A stretch of 49,277 nucleotides of DNA, taken from the NCBI GenBank assembly GCA_017458675.1, contig JAFTAM010000191.1:1-49277 (forward strand). Direction: 5' to 3'. The notes beneath the pieces are model-generated. The model was given only the letters and a program-made list of their open reading frames with translations, did not search any database and had not been told where the DNA came from. This DNA comes from a bacterium (GTDB lineage Bacteria > Vulcanimicrobiota > Xenobia > Xenobiales > Xenobiaceae). The position numbers and the translations under genes were made by a program. Shown here piece after piece: positions 41,510-49,277 of this stretch; position 1 is the first letter of the stretch; every line of letters starts with the position of its first letter.

Positions 41510-43102
41510 CTAATAGTCGAATTTTTTGTCATAGACAAATCTGGCTTCCGCGCCGAGATTGTCGGCGGTGACGCCCAGACGGCTGTTGGCGGCCAGGTGG
41601 CGGGCTACATGGAAGACCGCTTCGGGATCGTCATGGCCGATATGGTTGGCCAGCTCGTCCGCTTTCATGGCTTTGCCGCTCTCTTTTAAGGCTTCGGCGA
41701 CTCTCTTCTGCAGCTCGAGGATCTTGCCGGCGGCCTTTTTGCCCGCTTCCACGCCGGGCTGGTGGTAGGCGTTGATATTGATTAAGGAGGCGTAGAAGCC
41801 CACGGCTCTTTCGTATAAGGCGATTAAGACGCCTATTGTAAAGGCGTTGACCTCGGGTATGGAAATGAGCATGGAGGCTCTGCCGCTCTCGGTGAGGGCC
41901 TGGCGGGTACCCTGCCAGAAGCCGGAGAGGAAGTCGCCGGTGGTGATGCCCTCTTCGACCTCCATGGAAGGACCGCGGCGATCCTTGAGGACGGCGATGA
42001 AGGTGACGAAGAAGTTATTTACGCCGTCGCGGAGCTGCTGGACATAGGCGTGCTGGTCCGTGCTGCCCTTGTTTCCGTAAACGGTGAGGCCCTGATTGAC
42101 CTGATTGCCGCTCAGATCCTTAGCTTTGCCCAGAGATTCCATAATCAGCTGCTGCAGATAGCGGCTGAAGAGCATGAGACGGTCGGCGTAGGGGAGGATG
42201 ACCATATCCTTGGCGCCTTTGCCTTCAGAACCCTTGTACCAGGCCAGAGCCAGGAGAGCGGCGGGGTTTTTGGCTATGACGTGCTCGCGGGTCAGAATAT
42301 CGCAGGCAGCGGCGCCTTTGATGAGGTCGTCAATATCGAAGCCCTGCAGAGCGGCGGGCAGGAGACCTACGGCGGAAAGCTCGGAGGTGCGTCCGCCTAC
42401 CCAGTCCCACATGGGGAACTGAGCCAGCCACTGATTGGCTTCGGCGTATTTGGAAAGCTGGCTGCCCTTGCCGGTTACGGCCACGGCGTGGCGACCGAAG
42501 TGGAGGCCGAGGCGGTCGTAGGCGTTCTGGGCTTCCAGCATACCGTTGCGGGTCTCTTTGGTGCCGCCGGATTTGGAAATGACCACGCATAAGGTGCGGG
42601 GCAGATCGTCGCCGATTTCATCGAGGACGTGATCGATGCCCTCAGGATCGGTGTTGTCGAAGAAGTGGATCTTCATGGGGTCCTGGGCCGTTTCCAGGGC
42701 CGAGGAGACGAACTCCGGTCCCAGAGCCGAGCCGCCGATGCCGATGGAAAGGACACGGGTAAACCTTTCGGCTCTTTCGGGTCTGATTTCGCCTTCGTGG
42801 ACTTTGGCGGCGAATTCAAGTACTTTATGGAAGGTTTCGTCAATTTCTCTGCGCAGCTCTTCGCTGGGCGCCAGAGCGCTGTTTCTCAGCCAGTAGTGGC
42901 CCACCATGCGGTTTTCATCGGGGTTGGCAATCGCGCCGCGCTCTAATTCGGCCATATCCTGGAAGGCCTTGCGCATGGGCTTTTCCATGGCGGCGAAAAA
43001 GTTTTCGTCCAGGCCCATGCGGCTTACGTCAAGGGATAAGCCCGTTTCGGTATCGTGAAAAAATAATTTCTGAAAATTATTCCAATCGGTTTTAATGCTC
43101 AT
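41510..43102 (-). CDS. pgi: Glucose-6-phosphate isomerase
   Basis: This enzyme interconverts glucose 6-phosphate and fructose 6-phosphate in glycolysis and gluconeogenesis. Visible active-site segments are [21 protein letters not shown], the [11 protein letters not shown] stretch and the [18 protein letters not shown] segment with the catalytic Glu and His. Over its 530 residues it reads like the cyanobacterial form (GLSLDVSRM near the start, MVGHYWLR), not the 550-residue proteobacterial form. A C-terminal helical or winged extension follows residue 470. It is a single-gene unit. Confidence 0.96.
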   Translation of the reverse strand: MSIKTDWNNFQKLFFHDTETGLSLDVSRMGLDENFFAAMEKPMRKAFQDMAELERGAIANPDENRMVGHYWLRNSALAPSEELRREIDETFHKVLEFAAKVHEGEIRPERAERFTRVLSIGIGGSALGPEFVSSALETAQDPMKIHFFDNTDPEGIDHVLDEIGDDLPRTLCVVISKSGGTKETRNGMLEAQNAYDRLGLHFGRHAVAVTGKGSQLSKYAEANQWLAQFPMWDWVGGRTSELSAVGLLPAALQGFDIDDLIKGAAACDILTREHVIAKNPAALLALAWYKGSEGKGAKDMVILPYADRLMLFSRYLQQLIMESLGKAKDLSGNQVNQGLTVYGNKGSTDQHAYVQQLRDGVNNFFVTFIAVLKDRRGPSMEVEEGITTGDFLSGFWQGTRQALTESGRASMLISIPEVNAFTIGVLIALYERAVGFYASLININAYHQPGVEAGKKAAGKILELQKRVAEALKESGKAMKADELANHIGHDDPEAVFHVARHLAANSRLGVTADNLGAEARFVYDKKFDY

Positions 43103-43467
43103 AAATGCAGAATTCCTTATAGATTATATCTTTTGCCGAACCCTTTGAGGGAGCTGAGAAAAATGTCCGTAGTCCGGCGGTTCGGCTCCGCCTCCCGCGA
43201 AAGCGGAGTTTCCCGCCTGTTTGTAGGTATCCTTTAAGGCTGCGTTCTTTTTTTTTCGTATCCTTGGGGCAGGAGAGTCTGCCGGGCAGGGCGGCTGCCG
43301 CTCCAAAGCGGCCGGTTCTGAAATGCACGCCCTTGAACGCGTTCGGCGGCCTGCGGAGGCAAAGAAACGCTTTTGGCATATATCGCAGGTTAAAAAAGAG
43401 ATTTTCAGCTGATTTAATAGAAACAGCATCTCTTGATATGAACGTTTCGGCCGGAGGTTGTTTTCCT
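43103..43467. other. Intergenic region between pgi and the LRR genes
   Basis: It holds divergent upstream regions and small GC-rich hairpins near 43170-43215. Minus-strand frames here have no recognisable product. No RNA gene was identified. Confidence 0.4.
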
Positions 43468-44490
43468 TTGAGCAAAAATATCTCACTAGAAAGAATAAAC
43501 TATCTTGGAGAGTTGGCCATTTGGTTTATTTTCATTATACCGGTGTTCGCGTACTCATTATATTCCTGGATCTTTACAGCCGATCATACCGATACGCTGA
43601 CCAGGTACAATATGAGGATAGACGCTCAGGGCGTCTGCACCGTGCCGCAGCATATCGTGAGAATTGAAAACGGCTGTTTTAAAAACCGCAAGGACCTGAA
43701 AAAAATCGTCTTTACAGGCGCTTCACCGGAGCTTATAGGCGAGGAAGCGTTTGCCGGTTCCGGCTTGGAGAGTATAGAGATCCCCCGACCGACAAAGGTC
43801 ATAGAGAAAGGCCTGTTTGAAGACTGCGAGAGTTTGGTTTCTGTCAATATCCCCGGTTCGCTGCTCGGAATACGCGACAACGCTTTCCGGAACTGCAGGT
43901 CGCTTGAAGAGATCAGGCTGCCGGAAACGGTAATCTTTATAGATAAGTGGGCTTTCAGTTCCTGTTACGCTTTAAAGTCGGTAAATATTCCCAAATCCGC
44001 CGAACAGATAGGCGATCACGCTTTTTGGCACTGCAGATCTCTGGAGGCTCTGAGTCTGCCGGATTCAGTTGCGAAAATAGAACCGGGCGTCTTTAGTTAC
44101 TGCAAGTCCCTGAAGGAGATCAGGCTGCCCGCCGCTTTGGAAGAAATAGGCGAAGAGGCCTTTGTCGGCTGCGAAGCTGTGACGGACTTTAATCTGCCCG
44201 ATTCGGTAAAGTTCATAGGAGATATGGCTTTTGAAGACTGTTTGGCTTTAAAAGAGGTCCGTATGCCCGCCTCATTAATGTCCTTGGGCAATTTGGTTTT
44301 CTGCGATTGCTTTTCTCTGCAGTCGGCAACGCTTCCGGACGGCACTGAGCGGATAGGAGCGCAGGCTTTCTGCGACAGGAATCCGGAATCCCGCGAACCG
44401 GTGCAATATGCGGACGGCCATATTACCGTTTATTACAGCGGCAAGGCGTCCGGCTCGCCCTGGGGAGCAAAGAAGCATGTCCGGCGCTGA
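43468..44490 (+). CDS. BspA-type leucine-rich-repeat membrane protein 1
   Basis: I chose the TTG at 43468, which has GGAGG ten bases upstream; it gives 340 residues with a single N-terminal membrane helix (about 16-38). A linker DTLTRYNMRIDAQGVCTVP leads into about nine BspA-type LRR_5 repeats of 23 residues (for example Phe-x-x-Cys-x-x-Leu-x-x-Ile/Val-x-Ile/Leu-Pro). The end has a conserved YYSGKASGSPWGAKKHVRR. Such repeats bind host or partner proteins in gut and oral bacteria. It is the first of four paralogues. An ATG at 43438 would add ten residues without a ribosome binding site. Confidence 0.82.
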   Translation: MSKNISLERINYLGELAIWFIFIIPVFAYSLYSWIFTADHTDTLTRYNMRIDAQGVCTVPQHIVRIENGCFKNRKDLKKIVFTGASPELIGEEAFAGSGLESIEIPRPTKVIEKGLFEDCESLVSVNIPGSLLGIRDNAFRNCRSLEEIRLPETVIFIDKWAFSSCYALKSVNIPKSAEQIGDHAFWHCRSLEALSLPDSVAKIEPGVFSYCKSLKEIRLPAALEEIGEEAFVGCEAVTDFNLPDSVKFIGDMAFEDCLALKEVRMPASLMSLGNLVFCDCFSLQSATLPDGTERIGAQAFCDRNPESREPVQYADGHITVYYSGKASGSPWGAKKHVRR

Positions 44491-44521
44491 AGCGGGGCTG
44501 CGGCAGAGAGGAGAGCAAAGT

Positions 44522-45325
44522 ATGAAATACGTTAAACATGCCGTATCGGCGCTTATAATTATAGCTTTGGGCTTATATGCTTTTGTCTTTTCCTCGGCTT
44601 TAACCGGAACGCTGACAAAATACAACGCTTCCGTCGACGATCAGGGCGTCTGCCGCGTGCCCGCCAATATTAAGCGCATTGCGGACGAGTGCTTTAACGG
44701 CAATACCAAGCTGGCGCAGGTAGTTTTTGAGGGCGATAAGGTCGTTTCAATCGGCGCCCGCGCTTTTTCGGCCTGTTATTCTCTGCGTTCAATCGAAATT
44801 CCCGATTCGGTAACTTCAATAGGCGTTCACGCCTTTGCTTACTGCGAATCTCTGCGTTCGATAAAACTTCCGTCTTCATTAACTTCCGTAAGCAGGGGCG
44901 CATTTATGGGATGTATGGCTCTGAAATCTGTAGTCATACCGGTATCGGCGACCGTAATTGAGGACAGGGCTTTTGATAACTGCGTCGCTCTCCCTTCGGT
45001 AAAACTTCCGGACTCGCTGGTTTCCATCGGCAATGAAGCTTTCTGCGCAAGCGGGCTGAGATCGGTTGTTATTCCGGCTTCGGTAACTTCAATAGGCGAT
45101 TACGCCTTCTGCCGCTGCAGCGCTTTGGCGTCGGCGTCAATCCCTGATTCGGTGATATCGATAGGCGTGTCGGCCTTTGGAGAATGTAAAGACCTCAAAT
45201 CTGTTGCGGTTCCCGCTTCGGTCGGCTCTATAGGCAGGAATGCTTTTTCGGGGATTCCCGTCGTCTATTACAGCGGCTCTGCCGAAGGATCGCCCTGGGG
45301 CGCCGAAAAGTGCGCGCGGCGGTAA
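44522..45325 (+). CDS. BspA-type leucine-rich-repeat membrane protein 2
   Basis: The ATG at 44522 has GAGGAG upstream and begins MKYVKHAVSALIIIALGLYAF, the membrane anchor shared with copies 3 and 4. After FTGTLTKYNASVDDQGVCR-type linker residues come about seven LRR_5 repeats (LPDSV-TSIG-x-x-AF pattern), ending in YYSGSAEGSPWGAEKCARR. The 267-residue product is the shortest of the four. Individual repeats are unusually alike at DNA level, which suggests recent internal duplication. It lies 31 bases after copy 1. Confidence 0.82.
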   Translation: MKYVKHAVSALIIIALGLYAFVFSSALTGTLTKYNASVDDQGVCRVPANIKRIADECFNGNTKLAQVVFEGDKVVSIGARAFSACYSLRSIEIPDSVTSIGVHAFAYCESLRSIKLPSSLTSVSRGAFMGCMALKSVVIPVSATVIEDRAFDNCVALPSVKLPDSLVSIGNEAFCASGLRSVVIPASVTSIGDYAFCRCSALASASIPDSVISIGVSAFGECKDLKSVAVPASVGSIGRNAFSGIPVVYYSGSAEGSPWGAEKCARR

Positions 45326-45509
45326 AACGGAGCCGCTCCGAGCTCGGCTGTAGACAGCAAAGCTGGAATGCGCGCTTTCGCATTGCAGCGCGTCAGTCGA
45401 AAACCGTTATGTTTATGGCAGCTTCGCGTTCCTATGATCTGTCTTTAATGTTCTGCTTCTGTTAAAAGAATTGCAGCCTTTATTTTGCTGCGGCAGGGAA
45501 GCGACTAAT

Positions 45510-46526
45510 ATGAAATATCTGAAATGGCTGGCTTCAGCGCTCGCTGTTATCGCTTTGGGCATATATTTGTTTGTTTTTACAACTTTATTTACCGATACGC
45601 TGACAAAATACAACGCCTCCGTATACGCCGAGGGCGTCTGCCGCGTGCCCGCCCATATAGCCGGAATCGAAGCCGGCTGCTTTCGGGCCCGCCGGGATTT
45701 GAAAAAGATCGTCTTCGAAGGCGGCTGCGCTGAGCATATTGGCGAGAACGCTTTTGTCGGTTCGGCTTTAGAGAGCATAGATATACCTGAGCTTGTTGCC
45801 GTGATTGAATCGGGTACGTTTTTATGCTGCGATAAACTGGTTTCTGTAAATATCCCCGAAAGTGTTGCGGTTATCGACACCATAGCTTTTCAAAACTGCA
45901 CGGCGCTGGAAGAGATAAAGCTGCCCGATTCCCTGAAGTCTGTAGGCGCTCTGGCCTTCGCAGGCTGCGCTTTTAAAGCGGTTGATATCCCCGATTCTGT
46001 CGAAGAGATCGGCCCTTATGCCTTTTGGTCCTGCCGGTCGCTCGAGCATGTGAAGCTGCCCGAACAGCTTTCTGCAATTGAGAGGGACTGCTTTTATGAA
46101 TGCAAGGCTTTGAAAACGCTGGAATTTCCGGCAGAACTGACTTCGATAGCTCCGGAAGCCTTCAGCGGCTGCTCGGCGCTGGAGCGGCTCAGCCTTCCCG
46201 ATACGGTAAAGAGCATAGGAGATAAGGCCTTTGCGGACTGCCTCTCGCTGAAAGAAATTCATATGCCGGCTTCCCTGACGAAGCTCGGCAATACGGTTTT
46301 CAGCGGCTGCGCGGCTCTGCAGTCGGCTGCGCTGCCGGACTGTACGGAAGAAATAGGCGGGCAGGCCTTCTGCAGCCAGAATCCGAACCCGCGTGAATCG
46401 CCGGAATATGTGGAAGGCCATATCACCGTTTATTATAACGGCAAGGCTCCAGGCTCGCCCTGGGGCGCCAAAAAGCATGTCAGGCGCTTAAGCGGCGGTT
46501 TCGCCGGAATGAGGAGCAAAGTATGA
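45510..46526 (+). CDS. BspA-type leucine-rich-repeat membrane protein 3
   Basis: The ATG at 45510 begins MKYLKWLASALAVIALGIYLF, an N-terminal anchor. The 338-residue product has about nine LRR_5 repeats that align well with copy 1, including the late ITVYYNGKAPGSPWGAKKHVRR region, then a short extra tail. Copies 1 and 3 are more alike to each other in the repeat region, as are copies 2 and 4. This is consistent with duplication of a two-gene unit. Its last four bases overlap the start of copy 4 (ATGA), so the two are coupled. Confidence 0.82.
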   Translation: MKYLKWLASALAVIALGIYLFVFTTLFTDTLTKYNASVYAEGVCRVPAHIAGIEAGCFRARRDLKKIVFEGGCAEHIGENAFVGSALESIDIPELVAVIESGTFLCCDKLVSVNIPESVAVIDTIAFQNCTALEEIKLPDSLKSVGALAFAGCAFKAVDIPDSVEEIGPYAFWSCRSLEHVKLPEQLSAIERDCFYECKALKTLEFPAELTSIAPEAFSGCSALERLSLPDTVKSIGDKAFADCLSLKEIHMPASLTKLGNTVFSGCAALQSAALPDCTEEIGGQAFCSQNPNPRESPEYVEGHITVYYNGKAPGSPWGAKKHVRRLSGGFAGMRSKV

Positions 46527-47464
46527 AACACGTTAAATGGATTGTACCGGCGGTTATAATAATAGCTTTAGGCGTCTATGTATTTGTCTTTACGACGGCT
46601 TTTACCGACAGACTGACAAAATACAACGCTTCCGTGGACGCTGAAGGCGTCTGCCGCGTACCTGCGCATATCAGGCGCATAGAAGATAAATGCTTTTGGA
46701 AAAATACCCGGCTGAAAGAGATCGTTTTTGAAGGCGATCAGGTCGCTTCAATCGGCAGCTATGCCTTTTCGCAGTGTTCTAATCTGCGGAAGGCAAAGAT
46801 TCCCGATTCGGTAACTTCGATAGGTTCCAGCGCTTTTTCGTTCTGCGGCTCTCTGCGTTCTGTTGAGCTTCCGTCTTCGATTACTTCTGTCAGCCGCAGC
46901 GCTTTTTGGGAGTGCGGCGATCTTGAGTCGGCGTCCATTCCCGATTCGGTAACGGCTATTGAGGAGGGGGCGTTTTATAACTGTCTTTCGCTGGCTTCGG
47001 TAAAGCTTCCCGATTCGCTGAAGGTTATAGACAAATACGCTTTCTTCAGCAGCGGACTGACGACGGCAGATATTCCGGATTCCGTAACTTCAATCGGTGA
47101 GTATGCTTTCAGCCGCTGCCATAATTTGAAGTCGGCAGTTATTCCCGGTTCTGTTGATTCAATTAGCGCTGCGGCTTTTGGATACTGTACCTCGCTGGAA
47201 ACGATAGAAATTCCGGATTCGGTCGTTTCGATAGGCGATTCGGCCTTTAGGTGCTGTACTTCGCTGAAATCAATTGAAATTCCCGATTCAGTAGTTTCGA
47301 TAGGAGAATACGCCTTTGGCTCATGTAAGCTGCTGAAATCGGCGGCAATTCCGGCTTCGGCGAACGTAATTGGCAAGGAGGCCTTCTTTGGCGTCCCCGT
47401 CGTCTATTATAACGGTCCCGCCGCCGGTTCGCCCTGGGGCGCTCAAAAGCATGTGCGCAGATAA
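46523..47464 (+). CDS. BspA-type leucine-rich-repeat membrane protein 4
   Basis: The 313-residue protein has the shared N-terminal anchor (MKHVKWIVPAVIIIALGVYVF), the FTDRLTKYNASVDAEGVCR linker, about nine LRR_5 repeats and the C-terminal YYNGPAAGSPWGAQKHVRR. Two adjacent repeats, IEIPDSVVSIGDSAFRCCTS and its neighbour, are almost identical, which indicates recent slippage or gene conversion. It is translationally coupled to copy 3. The single-pass topology would place the repeats outside the cytoplasm. Confidence 0.82.
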   Translation: MKHVKWIVPAVIIIALGVYVFVFTTAFTDRLTKYNASVDAEGVCRVPAHIRRIEDKCFWKNTRLKEIVFEGDQVASIGSYAFSQCSNLRKAKIPDSVTSIGSSAFSFCGSLRSVELPSSITSVSRSAFWECGDLESASIPDSVTAIEEGAFYNCLSLASVKLPDSLKVIDKYAFFSSGLTTADIPDSVTSIGEYAFSRCHNLKSAVIPGSVDSISAAAFGYCTSLETIEIPDSVVSIGDSAFRCCTSLKSIEIPDSVVSIGEYAFGSCKLLKSAAIPASANVIGKEAFFGVPVVYYNGPAAGSPWGAQKHVRR

Positions 47465-47491
47465 ATATTTGCTTCTGTCCCGTCTCTGAGC

Positions 47492-47521
47492 CTTTACATT
47501 AAGCTGTAAAGTGTGCTATAA
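47492..47521 (+). promoter_or_regulatory. Promoter of tRNA-Thr
   Basis: TTTACA at 47492-47497, an 18-base spacer and TATAAT at 47516-47521 with an extended -10 (TG-C) lie just before the tRNA. Confidence 0.8.
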
Positions 47522-47531
47522 TGACGCCCGT

Positions 47532-47604
47532 GCCAAGGTAGCTCAGCAGGTAGAGCAGCTCACTCGTAATGAGCAGGTCGTCGGTCCGAGTCCGATTCTT
47601 GGCT
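47532..47604 (+). tRNA. tRNA-Thr(CGT), CCA not encoded
   Basis: GCCAAGG pairs with TCTTGGC. The anticodon stem GCTCA pairs with TGAGC around loop CTCGTAA, giving anticodon CGT at 47565-47567. The T-loop reads TCCGAGT, so position 55 is C where U is nearly universal. No CCA follows, unlike the tRNA-Val in this window. Confidence 0.93.
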
Positions 47605-47615
47605 CTGTTTTTTTT

Positions 47616-47651
47616 AAAATACCGGTTTGAATAAGGCCGGTATTTTTTTTT
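47616..47651 (+). terminator. Terminator of tRNA-Thr
   Basis: AAAATACCGG pairs with CCGGTATTTT around an eleven-base loop, followed by a long T run. Confidence 0.93.
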
Positions 47652-47722
47652 GGAATTCTGAGATATTTGGACGGAGATCGGCTTTTATTCCGGTGAAAAT
47701 CTTTACGGAGGAACCGGAAAAT

Positions 47723-48196
47723 ATGTCTGTAAAGAATTGGCAGGCTTATGCCGCCGGGATAGCCGGCTCGGAGATCGTCGGCATGATCGCCGGATTTCTG
47801 ACCCGGGCGGATACGAAAATCTACGCTGCATCGGTTGTTAAGCCGCCGCTGGCGCCGCCGGGCTGGGTCTTTCCCATAGCCTGGACTCTGCTCTATGCTT
47901 TAATGGGTTTAGGCGCGGCCCGGGTTTATCTTAGGGAGGCTTCGCCGGAGCGGAGCAGAGCGCTGGGAGTTTTTGGACTGCAGCTGCTTTTTAACTTTTG
48001 CTGGTGTTTTATCTTTTTCAGTCTGCAGGCCTTCGGAGCGGCTCTGATTTGGCTTTTGCTTCTGCTGGCTCTGGCAGTTTGGATGGCGGCGCTTTTCTGC
48101 AAAATCGACAAATCGGCGGGCCTTCTGCAGGCGCCTTACCTGTTGTGGCTCATGTTTGCCGCTTATCTGAACGGCGGCGTTTACATGCTGAATTAA
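47723..48196 (+). CDS. tspO: TspO/MBR family membrane protein
   Basis: TspO proteins are five-helix membrane proteins that bind porphyrins and other small hydrophobic ligands. The 157-residue sequence has the family motifs KPPLAPPGWVFPIAWTLLYALMG, FNFCWCFIFF and the C-terminal YLLWLMFAAYLNGGVYMLN. Five helices are evident. I chose the ATG at 47723; upstream codons in the same frame cross the tRNA terminator. In bacteria TspO is linked to tetrapyrrole handling and stress, which cannot be checked here. Confidence 0.92.
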   Translation: MSVKNWQAYAAGIAGSEIVGMIAGFLTRADTKIYAASVVKPPLAPPGWVFPIAWTLLYALMGLGAARVYLREASPERSRALGVFGLQLLFNFCWCFIFFSLQAFGAALIWLLLLLALAVWMAALFCKIDKSAGLLQAPYLLWLMFAAYLNGGVYMLN

Positions 48197-48329
48197 CCGA
48201 CGCTTTACAAGATTTTTTGCCCTTTTAAAGAATATACTCAGATTAGAAACCTTAAAGACTTAAATGACTTTAAATGTAACTGTCTTTTTATTACAGGCAG
48301 ATTTTATATACGGGAGGATCCTGTGTTTT

Positions 48330-48992
48330 ATGAATAACTGGAATTTCGGAAAACAGCTTGCTGTAGGCGCAATCAGCTTAGGCATAGTCGGCGCGCTCTC
48401 CTGGGGAGCTTTCTGCGCCGATATTCAGCCCTCGGGCAGCGTATCCGGAAAGATTAACCATACCGCCCTTCATAAGGGAGAAAGCGGTTCCTGCAGCCTC
48501 ACCGCTCTGCCAAAGAACGTTGAGGAGTTCAAGAAGCTGCAGGAACAGGTGGCGGTAGAGCCACAGGGTGCGGTAGCCATGTTCCTGGCGGCCATGAACA
48601 TTTACAGCCAGGACGAAAAGGCCGGCAGGGAATGCCTGGAGCTGGCCTCCCATCAGCTGGGCGGTTCGGAAATATCTATCCTCAAGGATAAGCTGCGCGG
48701 CCCGGAAAGCGATTCTTATCGGCAGAAGTACCTGCCTATGGCCTTCTTCAAGGGCGCGACCCCGGAAAATAAGTACACTCCGGACAAGCCCTATACCGTG
48801 GAGGTCTCCGTCAACAACGGCCGCCCCTACAGCGTTCTGACTTCCGCCCACGCTCCGGTTATCTATCTGAATGTCAAAACCAGGGGTACGGATATCGGCA
48901 GCCGCTCGGTTTCCGTCATTAAGCCCGAAGGCAGCAATTATTATGTCGTCTTTGAAAGAGGCGGCCTGATGATGCAGGTAAAGGGCATTTAA
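48330..48992 (+). CDS. DUF6935 family exported protein
   Basis: The ATG at 48330 starts MNNWNFGKQLAVGAISLGIVG, with a hydrophobic signal segment ending near FCADI. The 220-residue product has the DUF6935 pattern. A helical part (LQEQVAVEPQGAVAMFLAAMN) comes first, then FKGATPENKYTPDKPYTVEV, YLNVKTRGTDIGSRSVSVI and YYVVFERGG. The family is seen mostly in Firmicutes and lacks a known function. GGGAGG at 48312-48317 is twelve bases upstream, longer than ideal, so another start is possible. A repeat array begins soon after the stop. Confidence 0.78.
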   Translation: MNNWNFGKQLAVGAISLGIVGALSWGAFCADIQPSGSVSGKINHTALHKGESGSCSLTALPKNVEEFKKLQEQVAVEPQGAVAMFLAAMNIYSQDEKAGRECLELASHQLGGSEISILKDKLRGPESDSYRQKYLPMAFFKGATPENKYTPDKPYTVEVSVNNGRPYSVLTSAHAPVIYLNVKTRGTDIGSRSVSVIKPEGSNYYVVFERGGLMMQVKGI

Positions 48993-49045
48993 GGTTTTTC
49001 GCTTCGTTCGGTAATGCCAGGAATGATGCCGGAACGGTATGACGG

Positions 49046-49277
49046 TTCATGTCATCCTGAGCCTGCGGCGAAGGATCTTTAAAAGCGAAGTTTGATAGAT
49101 TCTTCGCTTCGCTCAGAATGACAAGCAAAGGGCTCGGAATGAAATGGCGGTTCATGTCATCCTGAGCCTGCGGCGAAGGATCTTTAAAAGCGAAGTTTGA
49201 TAGATTCTTCGCTTCGCTCAGAATGACAAGCAAAGGGCTCGGAATGAAATGGCGATTCATGTCATCCTGAGCCTGCG
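49046..49277. repeat. 105-base tandem repeat array at the right edge
   Basis: Identical points TTCAT recur at 49046, 49151 and 49256, giving a period of exactly 105 bases. Each unit holds GTCATCCTGAGCCTGCGGCG, AAGGATCTTT, then GATTCTTCGCTTCGCTCAGA and ATGACAAGC, so two inverted units of the CATTCTGAGC family. The array runs off the window. Confidence 0.92.

Noticed and set aside
43124..43486. Minus-strand frame upstream of pgi
   Set aside because: It has no ribosome binding site and no recognisable domain, and it crosses the probable promoters of both flanking units.
48919..49260. Minus-strand frame encoding a 35-residue peptide repeat
   Set aside because: It is a translation of the 105-base DNA repeat and contains the well-known spurious Ser-Glu-Ala-Lys-Asn-Leu peptide.
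49046..49277. CRISPR array
   Set aside because: The direct repeat is continuous 105-base units without unique spacers, and no cas gene is in the window.

Overview
The window is a bacterial chromosome segment of mixed G+C. It carries ordinary housekeeping genes among many secreted or lipid-anchored proteins of unknown function. Nothing in it names the species. The phosphoglucose isomerase reads like the cyanobacterial form, a csaB gene sits beside a DUF5693 membrane protein, BspA-type leucine-rich-repeat proteins occur in tandem, and a DUF6935 protein is present. This mix suggests an uncultured, probably anaerobic or host-associated lineage outside the well-studied phyla. The genetic code is standard, with TAA, TAG and TGA all used as stops.

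Layout. 1-4.1 kb: a secreted protein, a degenerate ureohydrolase, a secreted protein and an inositol-monophosphatase-family enzyme. 4.2-5.9 kb: the infC-rpmI-rplT operon, with a consensus promoter, an AUU start for IF3 and a structured spacer before rplT. 6-9.1 kb (minus strand): an RNase Z-like enzyme, purine nucleoside phosphorylase and an unusual Dus3-like dihydrouridine synthase. 9.5-14.7 kb: gltX, a HAD hydrolase, a beta-helix protein, a glutathione peroxidase with a lipoprotein extension, and TerD. 14.9-16.9 kb: an overlapping phosphoesterase/MoxR pair. 17.6-20.8 kb: three tandem SGNH-like paralogues. 20.8-27.9 kb: pepA, then a secreted protein, a FUN14 protein, a DUF4013 protein and a 950-residue repeat lipoprotein. 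28-29.5 kb: tmRNA, a phosphoesterase and tRNA-Val. 29.7-34.5 kb: a four-gene envelope operon containing csaB. 34.9-41 kb: a possible structured RNA, thioredoxin, Nudix, rplL and rplJ with an L10 leader, a WYL regulator and two unknown proteins. 41.5-47.5 kb: pgi and four tandem LRR membrane proteins. 47.5-49.3 kb: tRNA-Thr, TspO, a DUF6935 protein and a tandem repeat array.

Expression control can be read directly in several places. There are TTGACA-N17 promoters in front of infC, rplJ and ssrA. Rho-independent terminators follow many units. Ribosomal-protein leaders precede rplT (Shine-Dalgarno sequestration) and rplJ (L10 leader followed by an attenuator-like hairpin). Two families of interspersed palindromic repeats fill the longer gaps, and they create spurious reading frames.

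The points most worth following up are the rplT spacer switch, the three SGNH paralogues, the four-gene csaB operon, the composite palindromic repeat present in three copies, the candidate RNA at 34.86-35.02 kb, the Dus3-like enzyme, and the glutathione peroxidase gene with two plausible starts.
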